From assembly GCF_005116445.1 (NCBI RefSeq), contig NZ_SWBQ01000001.1, forward strand, positions 1,302,001 to 1,366,000: a DNA stretch of 64,000 nt, written 5' to 3'. Below, in pieces: positions 18,086 through 27,602 of this stretch. The notes under the pieces were generated by a model that did no database searches, had not been told where the DNA came from, and was given only the letters and a program-made list of their open reading frames with translations. This DNA is from Pedobacter frigoris. Its GTDB lineage: Bacteria > Bacteroidota > Bacteroidia > Sphingobacteriales > Sphingobacteriaceae. The stretch's first letter is position 1. The number at the start of each line of letters is the position of its first letter. The translations under genes were made by a program, and so were the position numbers.

Positions 18086-19459
18086 TTATAGATCGGTAAT
18101 TGGTTTGTATTTTGGTACAAGCAATTTCATGATACCCCAAGCGATCAGGTAGGCAAGGGCACATATCGTAAACATGATTGTATAACCTGTTTCAATATGT
18201 CCAAGTGCTTTATATTTATCGAATAATGACCCGCCCAGTTTAGTGATTAAAACACTTCCCAGTCCACCTGCCATTCCACCTATCCCCACCACAGAACCAA
18301 TGGCTTTCTTAGGAAACATATCCGATACTGTTGTAAATATATTCGCAGACCATGCCTGGTGTGCTGATGCACCAATGCCAATTAAGACAATAGGTATCCA
18401 GAAGGTAATATGCCCCAGCGGCTGTGCAGCCAATACGACCAAAGGGAAAATTGCTATGACAAACATAGCTCTCATTCGTCCATCATAGGCTCCGTATCCT
18501 TTTTTAATAAAGTACATTGGAAAATACCCACCTCCAATACTACCAAACATTGTCATGCTATAAATAACTATTAGTGGCAACATCACTTGGGTATCGATCA
18601 TTCCGTACTGATCTTTTAAATAAGCAGGAAGCCAAAACAGGAAGAACCACCATACTCCATCAGTCATAAACTTACCAACTGTAAACGCCCAGGTCTGTTT
18701 GTAAGTAAGCAATTTTAGCCATTTAACTTTTTCTGTCGCAGGGATGGTTTCATTTACTTTAGTATTCTGATCAGCATCTTCTTCATTTATATACTGCAAT
18801 TCTTCGGCTGACATTCTTTTTTGCTCCTCCGGTTTCTCATAGTACTTAAACCAGAATATCAACCATAGAAAACCTACAGCTCCGATTAATAAAAATGCAG
18901 CCTCCCAGCCCCATTGCTTTGCAATGAAAGGGACTGTTAAAGGAGCCAGGATCGCTCCAACGTTTGTTCCTGAATTGAATATACCAGTAGCAAATGACCT
19001 TTCTTTTTTTGGAAAATATTCTGCAGTCGCCTTTATTGCGGCAGGAAAGTTACCGGATTCTCCAAACCCAAGAACAGCCCTAGAAAGCATAAAACCTGCG
19101 ATGGATATGGATATAGACGTAATACCAACAAAGCCTAATATAGTAGAAATACTTTGACCTATTGGAATTGCAAACGCATGTATGATTGCACCAATAGACC
19201 AGATAATGATGGCCCATGCATAGCCACTCTTAGTACCTAGCTTGTCTATTATTCTTCCTGCAAATAGCATGGAAATGGCATAAGTAAACTGAAATACTGA
19301 TGCGATATTAGCGTAATCGCTATTACTCCATCCGAAAATCTCTTCTAATCTTGGTTTTAATAAGCTCAATACCTGCCGATCAAGATAGTTTACTGTGGTT
19401 GCAAAAAATAGTAAAGCACAGATCGTCCACCTGTAATTGGTTGCCTTTTTCTCGTTCAT
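18086..19459 (-). CDS. exuT: MFS transporter, hexuronate (ExuT-like, ACS family)
   Basis: 457 residues with about 12 membrane helices. The N-terminus TVNYLDRQVLSLLKPRLEE, then FAGRIIDKLGTKSGYAW and LGFGESGNFPAAIKATAEYFP, are the signatures of the anion:cation symporter branch that includes ExuT hexuronate carriers. It lies 41 bp downstream of uxaB and is co-transcribed with it, which supports galacturonate/hexuronate uptake across the inner membrane. The exact substrate is inferred from the neighbour. Confidence 0.85.
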   Translation of the reverse strand: MNEKKATNYRWTICALLFFATTVNYLDRQVLSLLKPRLEEIFGWSNSDYANIASVFQFTYAISMLFAGRIIDKLGTKSGYAWAIIIWSIGAIIHAFAIPIGQSISTILGFVGITSISISIAGFMLSRAVLGFGESGNFPAAIKATAEYFPKKERSFATGIFNSGTNVGAILAPLTVPFIAKQWGWEAAFLLIGAVGFLWLIFWFKYYEKPEEQKRMSAEELQYINEEDADQNTKVNETIPATEKVKWLKLLTYKQTWAFTVGKFMTDGVWWFFLFWLPAYLKDQYGMIDTQVMLPLIVIYSMTMFGSIGGGYFPMYFIKKGYGAYDGRMRAMFVIAIFPLVVLAAQPLGHITFWIPIVLIGIGASAHQAWSANIFTTVSDMFPKKAIGSVVGIGGMAGGLGSVLITKLGGSLFDKYKALGHIETGYTIMFTICALAYLIAWGIMKLLVPKYKPITDL

Positions 19460-19500
19460 TGTATTTGGTTTATTTTTGGTTAGGTGTTTTTGTTGTTAAC

Positions 19501-20994
19501 TTATATTCTAAGTAGTGCTTGTTTAATATCGTATTTTAAAATTCCATTATAGTATTCCTCTACGGTCTCGATAAAGTGATCAATGCTCGTTAAATCTGCA
19601 TCCCATAACAACTTGTCAGACAACACAGTGCTCACATATTGGTTATCCTCAACTTTACTTTTCTCACTGAAATATACAGCCTGATCATCATTTATAGGAT
19701 ACATATCTCCCTTATAATTCCCATAGTACTGATCTCCCGATTTCTCCGCAGTTCTCATAAATACAAGAAATGCAGCAAAGCCAAATGCAATGTGCTTTGG
19801 CACTTTGTTATGCTGTTTATAATATTGAAATAACACTGGTAATATCCTGATTTTCACCTTCATTGTGTATTGAAAAGTGATGTTAATCCATAAATGCTCC
19901 ATGTAAGGATTTGCAAATCTGTCCAGCACCTCATTTGCGAATGCTGTTGCTTCACCATCAGGAATATTGTATGGGATCGCAGGGGCAATCTCGTCGTGCA
20001 TTACCTTTGTAACATACGCTCTTACAGCGGTGTCTGACATGCCCTTGGCTACTGTATCTATACCGGCTAGATGTGCTATTCCACAAGATAAAGTATGTGT
20101 GCCGTTTAACAGTCTGACTTTTAATTCTCTGTAGATCTCAATGTCTGACTTTATGATCACACCTGGGTCTGTGGCTTCCACGTTAATCAATCGGGCTACC
20201 CGTTCATTACCTTCAATCGCCCACAAACGATATGGCTCAGCGACCAATAACAGGTTATCCTGATAGCCAAGTTCGTCTTCAAGTTTGGCCAATGCCTGCC
20301 CTTCTGGCCTTCCTGGAACAATCCTATCTACCAGTGAATTGCAAAACAAGGCGTGTGTGGCCAACCAATCTTTAAATTCAGTTTCAAGTTCGTTGTAAGT
20401 GGCAAGCTCCTGCACAATGGAATGAAGTTTTGTACCATTATCCGGAATCAACTCCGTTGCTATGATTACAATATCAGCATCTGCTGTATCTCCAAGCGAT
20501 CTATAGCGTGCATAAAGCACAGCCAGCAACTTTGCAGGAAATGATGCCGGCGTTTGGTTTTGAATACTCTCTTTAACGAGTTGAATACCGACCTCAGTTG
20601 TATTTGATACAATCAATTTAACTTCCGGATTCTTTCCGATTTCAAGGATTTCATTCCAATCGGTATCTGCGACCAGCACACGGCTGATAGCGGAAGAAAT
20701 TATATTCTCTTCGATATTTTTTCCATTCTGAATGCCGCGCACGCAAATGGTGTAAAGATTATCCTGTTCATCAAAATCAGAGGTACTTCCTTTACTTGTG
20801 GACTTTACTACGGCTACTCTCCCGTTAAACAATCCTTGTCTGTTCCCTTTGTCTATGAAATAGTCTGTGAGCCCTCTTAAGAGCACACCGGTACCAAACT
20901 GAAGGACTTTTTCCGGCAAATCAAATACTTGGTTATTAGAAATGATAACGTTTTCATTCTTTATATTCTTTAAAAATAACTTAGATATAATCAT
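19501..20994 (-). CDS. uxaB: tagaturonate reductase (altronate oxidoreductase)
   Basis: Reduces D-tagaturonate to D-altronate with NADH in the galacturonate branch. 497 residues, of the mannitol dehydrogenase superfamily: VLQFGTGVLLRGLTDYFIDKGN at the NAD-binding N-terminus, VSNTTEVGI, and the catalytic-domain segment with KVRLLNGTHTLSCGIAHLAG. I prefer tagaturonate over fructuronate reductase from the FGTGVLLRG start and length. uxaC and uxaA are not in the window, but KDG kinase and KDPG aldolase, which take the product further, are 17 kb away with the same operator sequence. Confidence 0.87.
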   Translation of the reverse strand: MIISKLFLKNIKNENVIISNNQVFDLPEKVLQFGTGVLLRGLTDYFIDKGNRQGLFNGRVAVVKSTSKGSTSDFDEQDNLYTICVRGIQNGKNIEENIISSAISRVLVADTDWNEILEIGKNPEVKLIVSNTTEVGIQLVKESIQNQTPASFPAKLLAVLYARYRSLGDTADADIVIIATELIPDNGTKLHSIVQELATYNELETEFKDWLATHALFCNSLVDRIVPGRPEGQALAKLEDELGYQDNLLLVAEPYRLWAIEGNERVARLINVEATDPGVIIKSDIEIYRELKVRLLNGTHTLSCGIAHLAGIDTVAKGMSDTAVRAYVTKVMHDEIAPAIPYNIPDGEATAFANEVLDRFANPYMEHLWINITFQYTMKVKIRILPVLFQYYKQHNKVPKHIAFGFAAFLVFMRTAEKSGDQYYGNYKGDMYPINDDQAVYFSEKSKVEDNQYVSTVLSDKLLWDADLTSIDHFIETVEEYYNGILKYDIKQALLRI

Positions 20995-21067
20995 ATAAAA
21001 TTATGCTGTATAAAACAATTCTACATAAATTATTGCTAGTAATAATTGGTTATTGTAGAAATTATTT

Positions 21068-21078
21068 ACGCAATCGTT
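21068..21078. promoter_or_regulatory. candidate LacI operator upstream of uxaB
   Basis: ACGCAATCGTT on the plus strand, which is AACGATTGCGT in uxaB orientation, identical to the 11 bases upstream of kdgK. It lies 74 bp before the uxaB start. Confidence 0.55.
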
Positions 21079-21122
21079 ATCGTTGCAGGAGCTAATTTAA
21101 AGCTTTAAAATTAATATGCAAT

Positions 21123-21995
21123 TTATCCGAACAAATCACTGCTCAAATACCTGTCGCCACGATCGCAGGCAATAAATACGATCAGTCCCGATTCGAGTTC
21201 TTCAGCAAGTTTAATTGCGCAGGCTAAAGCGCCTCCGCTACTCATACCAGCAAAAATGCCTTCTTCCCTGGCCATCCTTCGTGCCATTGCAGTAGCGTCC
21301 TTTTGAGATACATCCATCACTCTATCTACCCTGCTCGCATCAAATATTTTTGGAAGATAAGCTTCAGGCCATCTTCTGATACCCGGTATTGATGATTCTT
21401 CAGTTGGCTGGCATCCTACAATCTGGATTTCAGGATTTACTTCTTTTAAAAACATAGAGTTGCCCATGATACTGCCTGTTGTACCCATGGCACTTACAAA
21501 ATGGGTAATCTTATGATCTGTATCTTTCCATATTTCGGGCCCAGTGCTTTTATAGTGAGCCAGGTAATTGTCGGGATTAGCAAATTGATTCAACAAGAAA
21601 TATCCTGGCTGTACTCCCTTCTCTTCAGCATAATCTCTACAGACCTCTATAGACTCCAGCAGGGTTACTTTAGCGCCAAATGCTTCCATCGTGAGTGTTC
21701 GTTCTCTTGTTGAGCTAGCCGGCATCACCAGCTCTATTTCTATTCCGTATATACTCGCAATCATCGCTAAAGCAATACCGGTATTACCGCTGGTAGCTTC
21801 TATTAATTTTGTGCCATTCGTTACCTCTCCTCTTTTTATGGCACTACGAATCATATTTAATGCAGCACGGTCTTTTACGCTCCCTCCCGGATTGTTTCCT
21901 TCAAGCTTAGCAAAAATCTTTACTGCCGGATTAGGATTTAGTTTCTGAATTTCTGCCAGTGGTGTGTTACCTACTGCATCTACGATATTTCCCAT
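21123..21995 (-). CDS. cysM: cysteine synthase (O-acetylserine sulfhydrylase, CysM/CysK type)
   Basis: Makes cysteine from O-acetylserine and sulfide with PLP. 290 residues, the short CysM-like form. The PLP lysine is Lys41 in NPGGSVKDRAA; EATSGNTGIAL is the asparagine/phosphate loop, and GTTGSIMG and GMSSGGAL bind the cofactor phosphate. It starts 1 bp after the stop of the serine acetyltransferase gene, so the two steps of cysteine synthesis form one operon. The transcript ends near the uxaB promoter region. Confidence 0.92.
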   Translation of the reverse strand: MGNIVDAVGNTPLAEIQKLNPNPAVKIFAKLEGNNPGGSVKDRAALNMIRSAIKRGEVTNGTKLIEATSGNTGIALAMIASIYGIEIELVMPASSTRERTLTMEAFGAKVTLLESIEVCRDYAEEKGVQPGYFLLNQFANPDNYLAHYKSTGPEIWKDTDHKITHFVSAMGTTGSIMGNSMFLKEVNPEIQIVGCQPTEESSIPGIRRWPEAYLPKIFDASRVDRVMDVSQKDATAMARRMAREEGIFAGMSSGGALACAIKLAEELESGLIVFIACDRGDRYLSSDLFG

Positions 21996-21996
21996 A

Positions 21997-22809
21997 TTAA
22001 TCTATATGTTTGGTCTCTATAACTTTAATGGCCGACTGATGATAAACAGTGGAGTTGGAAGGCACACTCTTAGTGAGCCAAACGTTACCTCCGATTATAC
22101 AACCTTTGCCTATTACAGTATCTCCTCCCAAAATTGTTGCACCGGAATAAATAATGACATGATCCTCTATAGTTGGGTGTCTTTTTGTATTGGCCATGTA
22201 TTTCTCTACGCTTAAAGCCCCTAAAGTTACGCCCTGATACAATTTCACATAGTTTCCGATTATTGTCGTCTCACCAATTACAATGCCGGTTCCATGGTCT
22301 ATAAACAAATACTCACCTATCATGGCTGCCGGATGAATATCTATTCCTGTAACTGAATGCGCATATTCTGTCAATATTCTTGGGATAATAGGGATTTCAG
22401 CCTTTAGTAAGGAGTGAGCAATCCTGTATAATGCTATAGCAAGAAATCCGGGGTAACTTCTGATGATCTCAAATTCACTTTTGGCAGCTGGATCACCATT
22501 CAATATTGCGCTGATATCAGTATTCATTTTGCGGTACAATTCAGGCAGCCCGTCAAAAAAGGTTCTGGCAATAACTTCATTGTCATTATGCTCACAAGCC
22601 TTGGTAGCATTTAAGATCCTCGTGAGCTCCTTTTCCTGCTTTGCTAGTAATCTTTTGATTTCATTAATCGAATAATCAGGTGAAGTAAAACGTTCAGGAT
22701 ACAATATATTCATCAGACTAATAGCCCATTGTGCTATTTCCTCATTGGATGGTACTGCCTCTATCTGGTTTTGTTTGGTATAGATGTGAAGATAAAACTC
22801 CTCGTTCAT
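21997..22809 (-). CDS. cysE: serine O-acetyltransferase
   Basis: Acetylates serine with acetyl-CoA to supply cysteine synthase. 270 residues. The N-terminal half is helical (FFDGLPELYRKMNTDISAILNGDPAAKSEFEIIRSYPGFLAIALYRIAH in pieces), followed by the left-handed beta-helix of hexapeptide repeats with GIDIHPAAMIGEYLFIDHG, TGIVIGETTIIG, HPTIEDHVIIYSGATILGG. The C-terminus ends IKVIETKHID. First gene of a two-gene operon with cysM. Confidence 0.9.
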   Translation of the reverse strand: MNEEFYLHIYTKQNQIEAVPSNEEIAQWAISLMNILYPERFTSPDYSINEIKRLLAKQEKELTRILNATKACEHNDNEVIARTFFDGLPELYRKMNTDISAILNGDPAAKSEFEIIRSYPGFLAIALYRIAHSLLKAEIPIIPRILTEYAHSVTGIDIHPAAMIGEYLFIDHGTGIVIGETTIIGNYVKLYQGVTLGALSVEKYMANTKRHPTIEDHVIIYSGATILGGDTVIGKGCIIGGNVWLTKSVPSNSTVYHQSAIKVIETKHID

Positions 22810-22874
22810 TTTGTATTATTTTTTAATAAAGCATAAAGAAATGAAAAAAATCCCATTAAAAAGATAGATTAAGG

Positions 22875-23258
22875 TCATAAAACCAATTGCTGATATAGCT
22901 TGTTCAATTTCTCCGCTGGGTTATCACAGAAGCCGGGGTGAACTTTCGATGTCTGCACTACGGTACTACGTGTTGCAGTAAGCCACCTAAAACGTGATGC
23001 AATATCCAGCAACCCTATTGGGCCTCCAGCTCGCCCCCCTTCACATATCCTCTCGAAAGCCATTAAATTTGCCGCTATCTCATCAAGATCCAGCTTTTCA
23101 CAAAATGTTTTTAATTTATTTTCATCCAAATGAAAAACGACCTTTAGGAAGCGCTGCCTGCCGCAGTACAGAATTACACCCACATTGATGAATTCTTCTC
23201 TTTCTACGTGTGGCATGACACGCAAAACTGCATACTCAAATAAGTGACGCTCTTGCAT
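22875..23258 (-). CDS. DUF3037 protein
   Basis: 127 residues. The start FEYAVLRVMPHVEREEFINVGVILYC is the hallmark of DUF3037, a family of unknown function. Its start codon lies 23 bp inside the end of the HipA-like gene, so translation is coupled. The same pairing is seen widely among bacteria, which suggests that the two proteins work together; the role is unknown. Confidence 0.85.
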   Translation of the reverse strand: MQERHLFEYAVLRVMPHVEREEFINVGVILYCGRQRFLKVVFHLDENKLKTFCEKLDLDEIAANLMAFERICEGGRAGGPIGLLDIASRFRWLTATRSTVVQTSKVHPGFCDNPAEKLNKLYQQLVL

Positions 23259-24030
23259 GTTGTGCTTCTTTAATAAAAATTTCTGAATTGCTGATTCTGG
23301 ATTTCAAAAACTCTGAATATATGTTTCTACGTTCTTCAGGTTGATCTTCAGGATAGTCTTTCAACCAATCCTGAGGAATCAAATTGACAATACGGTCAAT
23401 GACGTCATCAGTGAGTATATTTTTAAATATTGGATCTACTTCATCCAGTTCTGTTGCATATGGCAAAAGCACATGATCTTTTATCATCGCAAATGGCTTC
23501 ACAGCTGCTTCTTTCCAGTTTTGCATAGAATGATGAAAATATAACGAAGCTCCATGGTCGATAAGCCACAACTCTTTATGCCACATCAGCATATTGGTGT
23601 TTCTCGCAGTTCGGTCCATATTGGTTAGCAAGCAATCCAGCCATACAATTCTTGAGGCGAGGTTACTGTCGACCTGAGTTACGGTTGGATCGTAGGTAAT
23701 AGCCCCTGAAAGGTAATGTAAAGCTAGATTCTGTCCTACACTTGCTTTTAGCAGATCCTGAATTTCTTCATCTGGTTCTGTACGGCCAAAAGCTTCATCC
23801 AAATTAGCAAACACAATCTCAGGGATCTTAAATCCAAGTACCCTGGCTATCTCTCCGCCTATGATTTCAGCAATAAGCGCCTTGACGCCCTGACCTGCAC
23901 CTCTGAACTTTAATACATATAAAAATTCGTCATCTGCCTCTGCTATTGCTGGCATCGAGCCGCCTTCCCGCAAGGGAGTAACATAACGGGTTACATTAAC
24001 TGTTCTTAATTCAGGTGGACTATAATTCAT
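23236..24030 (-). CDS. HipA-like kinase-fold protein
   Basis: 264 residues. It opens with VTRYVTPLREGGSMPAIAEADDEFLYVLKFRGAGQG, a P-loop-like segment with a Lys that fits the HipA/PI4K kinase fold. The catalytic loop is seen in WLDCLLTNMDRTARNTNMLMW, followed by LIDHGASLYFHH, the metal-binding Asp. It is not accompanied by a HipB-type antitoxin but by DUF3037, so it is not an ordinary toxin-antitoxin module. Function unknown. Confidence 0.75.
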   Translation of the reverse strand: MNYSPPELRTVNVTRYVTPLREGGSMPAIAEADDEFLYVLKFRGAGQGVKALIAEIIGGEIARVLGFKIPEIVFANLDEAFGRTEPDEEIQDLLKASVGQNLALHYLSGAITYDPTVTQVDSNLASRIVWLDCLLTNMDRTARNTNMLMWHKELWLIDHGASLYFHHSMQNWKEAAVKPFAMIKDHVLLPYATELDEVDPIFKNILTDDVIDRIVNLIPQDWLKDYPEDQPEERRNIYSEFLKSRISNSEIFIKEAQHARASLI

Positions 24031-24039
24031 AGCTCAAAG

Positions 24040-26253
24040 TTACAATTTCCTTATAAATACCACTCCATTAGAATTGTTGCTGACATCACCGCGAATGATT
24101 GCTTTTATTGTAAAAGCAGCACCAGTTTCGTATTCGTTTACTTTAAACTTATAAGTATTATTTTCCTGCTGACCACCGGTAAAACCTTCGTGGATGTCTT
24201 CAGCTATTTTAATTCCATTTTTATAAACCTCAACTGACTTGATGTCTAACCTTGAATCACCACCAACATACCAAAATGACAATTGATACTCGCCATTTGC
24301 ATTTATTTTGCCTGAACCATTCATTTCAAAAGCAGCATACTCTTTACCTTTAATCAATGAAGGTTTCCATTCGGTCACCAGTTGACCATACTTCTGGAAT
24401 TTCTCATATTTCTCCGGAAAATATAATGGCAGTGAGTACACGTTTCTGTTCACTACAGTAATGGCACTAAAATCAGACAACTTATCTACTTTAACAGGCT
24501 GGGTGTATACAGCGGAGTAAACATTCGGTCTGGTTCCATCGGTTGTATATCTGATGGTTGCTCCGTCAACAATGTTTGCAACTTTTAGCACATACTCTTC
24601 GCCTTGCTTTTCGTTACTGATCAGTTTGGGCTGTGGCACACGGTAACCATATCCGGCATAATTATATCTATTGTAATGACTCGACATGCGACTTTCAAAG
24701 CCATTCCAACTTTGTCTGGCTGCAGGTGTCCAGGTTACCTCGGCTAAAGCGGCCATCCGTGGGAAGGCCAAATATTCAAAGTATTTTTCTGAACGGTTCT
24801 CATCAATTAAAGGAAGTTCCTGCAAAACGGTTCCATGAATAAACTGATCTGACCACAGTGTAGCACTTGCACCTAATATCAATGGGCGATACTTTTCATC
24901 CAGTCCTTTCAACATAGGATTCAGCTGATATACCTTCTCCAGAGAAATCGGTGGCAACCATGTAGCAGCTTTTATTTCGCCGGGGATATTGCTTTCCGCA
25001 ACATCAAAATAACAGTGGCCCGTTAGTGACATTACCGAATAATGCCCGGCTTCTGAAGCTTTAAAAGCTTTTTTCTGGTCATGCCAAATCATACCCACCG
25101 CTTTATCCTTTAATCCATCTTCGATGATCTCATCCCAGCCGACAATAGTTTTACCGTACTTTTTAACCATATTTTGTACCCTTTGGTTAAAGTAAACCTG
25201 CAACTCTTTCTCAGTTTTTAATCCCAGATCAGCTTTTCTCTTCTGGCAATGCGGACAAACTTTCCAACGGTCATATTGCGCTTCATCACCCCCTATATGG
25301 ATATATTTAGAAGGAAACAATGCAAATGTTTCTGCAAAAACATCATTCAGAAAATCAAAAGTAGATTCCCTTCCTACGCAGTATAATTCCTTGCTGATTG
25401 AATGCTGTGTCTGGACAGTATATTGTTCACCCGTGCAACATAGCTCCGGATACGCAGCGATAGATGACAAAGTATGGGCTGGTAATTCAATTTCCGGTAT
25501 GATGTTTACATTTCTGGCAGCTGCGTATGCAACCATCTCTTTTATATCTTCCTGCGTATAATAGCCGCCAACTCTGTTTGCACCTTCTCCCCGCCACGCC
25601 CCTATAGAGGTTAACTTAGGATATTTTTTGATTTCAATCCGCCAGCCAGCGTCATCTACCAGGTGTAAATGAAGTTCATTCAGTTTATACATGGCCATCA
25701 TATCTATGAATCTCAGCACGTAATCTTTAGTAAAGAAATACCTGGCTACATCCAGCATCATTCCTCTCCATTCATAGAGTGGCTGGTCTTTAATTTCTGC
25801 ACCTTTAATTTTCCAAATGCTCTTTTTCTGACGCTCCTTGCTATATATCTGAACAGGCAGCATTTGAAGCAAGGTCTGTGAGGCATAAAAGACACCGGCA
25901 GCTGTGGTTCCTGTGATCACAATCTGATCATTCTTTACACTCAAACTATAAGCCTCCTTGTTGTCGGATATTGTCTTGTCTAATTTTAAAACAATTGCAT
26001 TTTTTGCGGCAACTTTATTTTCAGTGACTGAAAAGTCGTATCCTGTGGCGGGCGATAAGGCTGAAGCCAGCAGTTCTGCCTGTTGCTTCAGTCCCTTTTC
26101 ATATAAAATCTTCGTTTGAGGTGTAATGGTAAAACTCGCAGCGGTTTCTTTAAGACTGACTGGCAGAGGAATTACATTAATCTGTGCATTTGCTGCAGAT
26201 AATGATATAAAGAATAAAGCAACTGCAAGTATCAAATTGAGTGTTTTGATCAT
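24040..26253 (-). CDS. GH20 beta-N-acetylhexosaminidase, secreted
   Basis: 737 residues. Signal peptide ending AANA. An N-terminal GH20b domain (INVIPLPVSLKE onward) is followed by the GH20 barrel: EWRGMMLDVARYF, LHLHLVDDAGWRIEIKKYP, PEIELPAHTLS, and the catalytic pair Asp323-Glu324 in HIGGDEAQYDRW. A C-terminal chitobiase-like segment (GATIRYTTDGTRPN) and a further beta domain follow. It cleaves terminal beta-GlcNAc or beta-GalNAc. A regulon box lies 100 bp upstream. Confidence 0.92.
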   Translation of the reverse strand: MIKTLNLILAVALFFISLSAANAQINVIPLPVSLKETAASFTITPQTKILYEKGLKQQAELLASALSPATGYDFSVTENKVAAKNAIVLKLDKTISDNKEAYSLSVKNDQIVITGTTAAGVFYASQTLLQMLPVQIYSKERQKKSIWKIKGAEIKDQPLYEWRGMMLDVARYFFTKDYVLRFIDMMAMYKLNELHLHLVDDAGWRIEIKKYPKLTSIGAWRGEGANRVGGYYTQEDIKEMVAYAAARNVNIIPEIELPAHTLSSIAAYPELCCTGEQYTVQTQHSISKELYCVGRESTFDFLNDVFAETFALFPSKYIHIGGDEAQYDRWKVCPHCQKRKADLGLKTEKELQVYFNQRVQNMVKKYGKTIVGWDEIIEDGLKDKAVGMIWHDQKKAFKASEAGHYSVMSLTGHCYFDVAESNIPGEIKAATWLPPISLEKVYQLNPMLKGLDEKYRPLILGASATLWSDQFIHGTVLQELPLIDENRSEKYFEYLAFPRMAALAEVTWTPAARQSWNGFESRMSSHYNRYNYAGYGYRVPQPKLISNEKQGEEYVLKVANIVDGATIRYTTDGTRPNVYSAVYTQPVKVDKLSDFSAITVVNRNVYSLPLYFPEKYEKFQKYGQLVTEWKPSLIKGKEYAAFEMNGSGKINANGEYQLSFWYVGGDSRLDIKSVEVYKNGIKIAEDIHEGFTGGQQENNTYKFKVNEYETGAAFTIKAIIRGDVSNNSNGVVFIRKL

Positions 26254-26352
26254 TTTTAGTTAAAATTGGTTTAACACAATAATAATCAAATATTCACTTC
26301 AAAATTATGACCTGAGAAGTAAATAGGTCTGTTTCCTTTAAAATTCGGATTA

Positions 26353-26366
26353 CAAACGTTTGCGCA
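26353..26366. promoter_or_regulatory. LacI operator upstream of GH20
   Basis: CAAACGTTTGCGCA, identical over 14 bases to the box upstream of the second lacI (6388). It lies 100 bp before the GH20 start and just beyond the 3' end of the upstream lipoprotein gene, so it most likely serves GH20. Confidence 0.75.
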
Positions 26367-26375
26367 AAATTGCTA

Positions 26376-26846
26376 TTAGTTGCAATCTTTGAAAGAATCC
26401 CGATGTTGACGAAGAATATTGAGATATGCGCTCATGTTAGCTGGTTCTTTTCCGGAGTCAAAAGTTACTCTTTTTGTGGTACCATTGTACGTGATCTCAA
26501 CCCAGCTAATTCCTCCATCTGTACAACCAGGGCATCCGTACGTATCGTTCAGCTTACTAAATTGAATTAAATTAATGGATGCTTTTAAAGCGTTCCAGTC
26601 TTCGGCACTTATTGTTCCCTCGCATACTTTCGCCGTAATTGCGGGGTTATTATCGGTTCTTCTCAAAGTAATATGGTCTTTTTTGACAGTCAGTTTATTG
26701 TTGCAATACCCATAACATAGTCCAACATCTAAGCCGTAAGATATGACCAGACTATCATCAGGTGTTTTTTGATCCTTTTTGCAGGCTGTAACAATTAAAC
26801 TTAGTAAAAGTAATGCAACTGAGAGTTTAAGGAGGTTGGCTTTCAT
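26376..26846 (-). CDS. hypothetical lipoprotein
   Basis: 156 residues with a type II signal peptide ending in SLIVTAC (Cys22 predicted lipidated). The mature part is rich in Cys (VGLCYGYCNNKL, KVCEG, YGCPGCTDGG), suggesting disulfides or metal binding, and ends EPANMSAYLNILRQHRDSFKDCN in pieces. It resembles a family of small Bacteroidota lipoproteins of unknown function. It stands alone between the carotenoid operon and GH20. Confidence 0.7.
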   Translation of the reverse strand: MKANLLKLSVALLLLSLIVTACKKDQKTPDDSLVISYGLDVGLCYGYCNNKLTVKKDHITLRRTDNNPAITAKVCEGTISAEDWNALKASINLIQFSKLNDTYGCPGCTDGGISWVEITYNGTTKRVTFDSGKEPANMSAYLNILRQHRDSFKDCN

Positions 26847-26903
26847 ATTAGTTTGTTTTTCAAACTAAACGACGTATCTGGTATAAATGCTACAACTTAC
26901 GAG

Positions 26904-27602
26904 TTAAATAGATTTTCGCTCGGTAAGAGCTATAAAATATTTGTAAAGCAATAAGTTAATAAATATTAATCCCATACCATAAAAAACATCTTCTATCGGA
27001 ATTGTAAGAATCCTAAATCCCAGTATCTCTGCTTCATTGTACCAAACAACAGGATTTTCTAAACCAGTACCTGTAAGTAGACCGTTTACAATTATAAAAG
27101 GGAACAATAACACAGTATAAATGATGTAAAACTTAGCCAACCAGCTAATCTTCAGGATGTATTTCGCAATAAGCAATATCGCCGATAAACCGAAAAAAGT
27201 AACCGTGGTGTAAATATTATCATGAGACATTAAGCCGCCTAGAATCAGGCAGATGATAAGCATTACCGTAAATATGCTTTCTATCTTTTTGGTTAGTGTG
27301 TGTTTGATGAAAATATCCAAACAGTGATAGGTAAAAACACAGGCATAGGGAATGCAGAAAAAAAACAAAATCTCCTCGATTGGCAAATTCAATAGCCTGG
27401 AACCAATTAAATATTGTTCATTGAATCCCCACACGCCTATTGAGGTGAAATAGACATCCCATATAATAAAAATGAGCCCGGTTAAAATTACCGCCGGAAA
27501 AAAAGCTTTCCAGGTTTTATAAAAATTCAATTTTGGGTGGAAAGAAAATATAAAGGGAACTATGATTGTAAAGAAATCAATTAGCAGATAAGTGTACTTC
27601 AT
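26904..27602 (-). CDS. crtY: lycopene beta-cyclase (CarR/CrtYcd-type membrane protein)
   Basis: Cyclises lycopene to beta-carotene in the membrane. I start at the ATG at 27600-27602 (MKYTYLLIDFF), which overlaps the crtZ stop by 4 bp (ATGA); the open frame extends upstream but has no sense there. About 232 residues with seven or so membrane helices and two halves, each with the family's acidic motif: NLPIEEILFFFCIPY in the first and TIPIEDVFYG in the second. This is the fused Yc-Yd form seen in Bacteroidota rather than the soluble CrtY or CrtL. Last gene of the carotenoid operon. Confidence 0.85.
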   Translation of the reverse strand: MKYTYLLIDFFTIIVPFIFSFHPKLNFYKTWKAFFPAVILTGLIFIIWDVYFTSIGVWGFNEQYLIGSRLLNLPIEEILFFFCIPYACVFTYHCLDIFIKHTLTKKIESIFTVMLIICLILGGLMSHDNIYTTVTFFGLSAILLIAKYILKISWLAKFYIIYTVLLFPFIIVNGLLTGTGLENPVVWYNEAEILGFRILTIPIEDVFYGMGLIFINLLLYKYFIALTERKSI

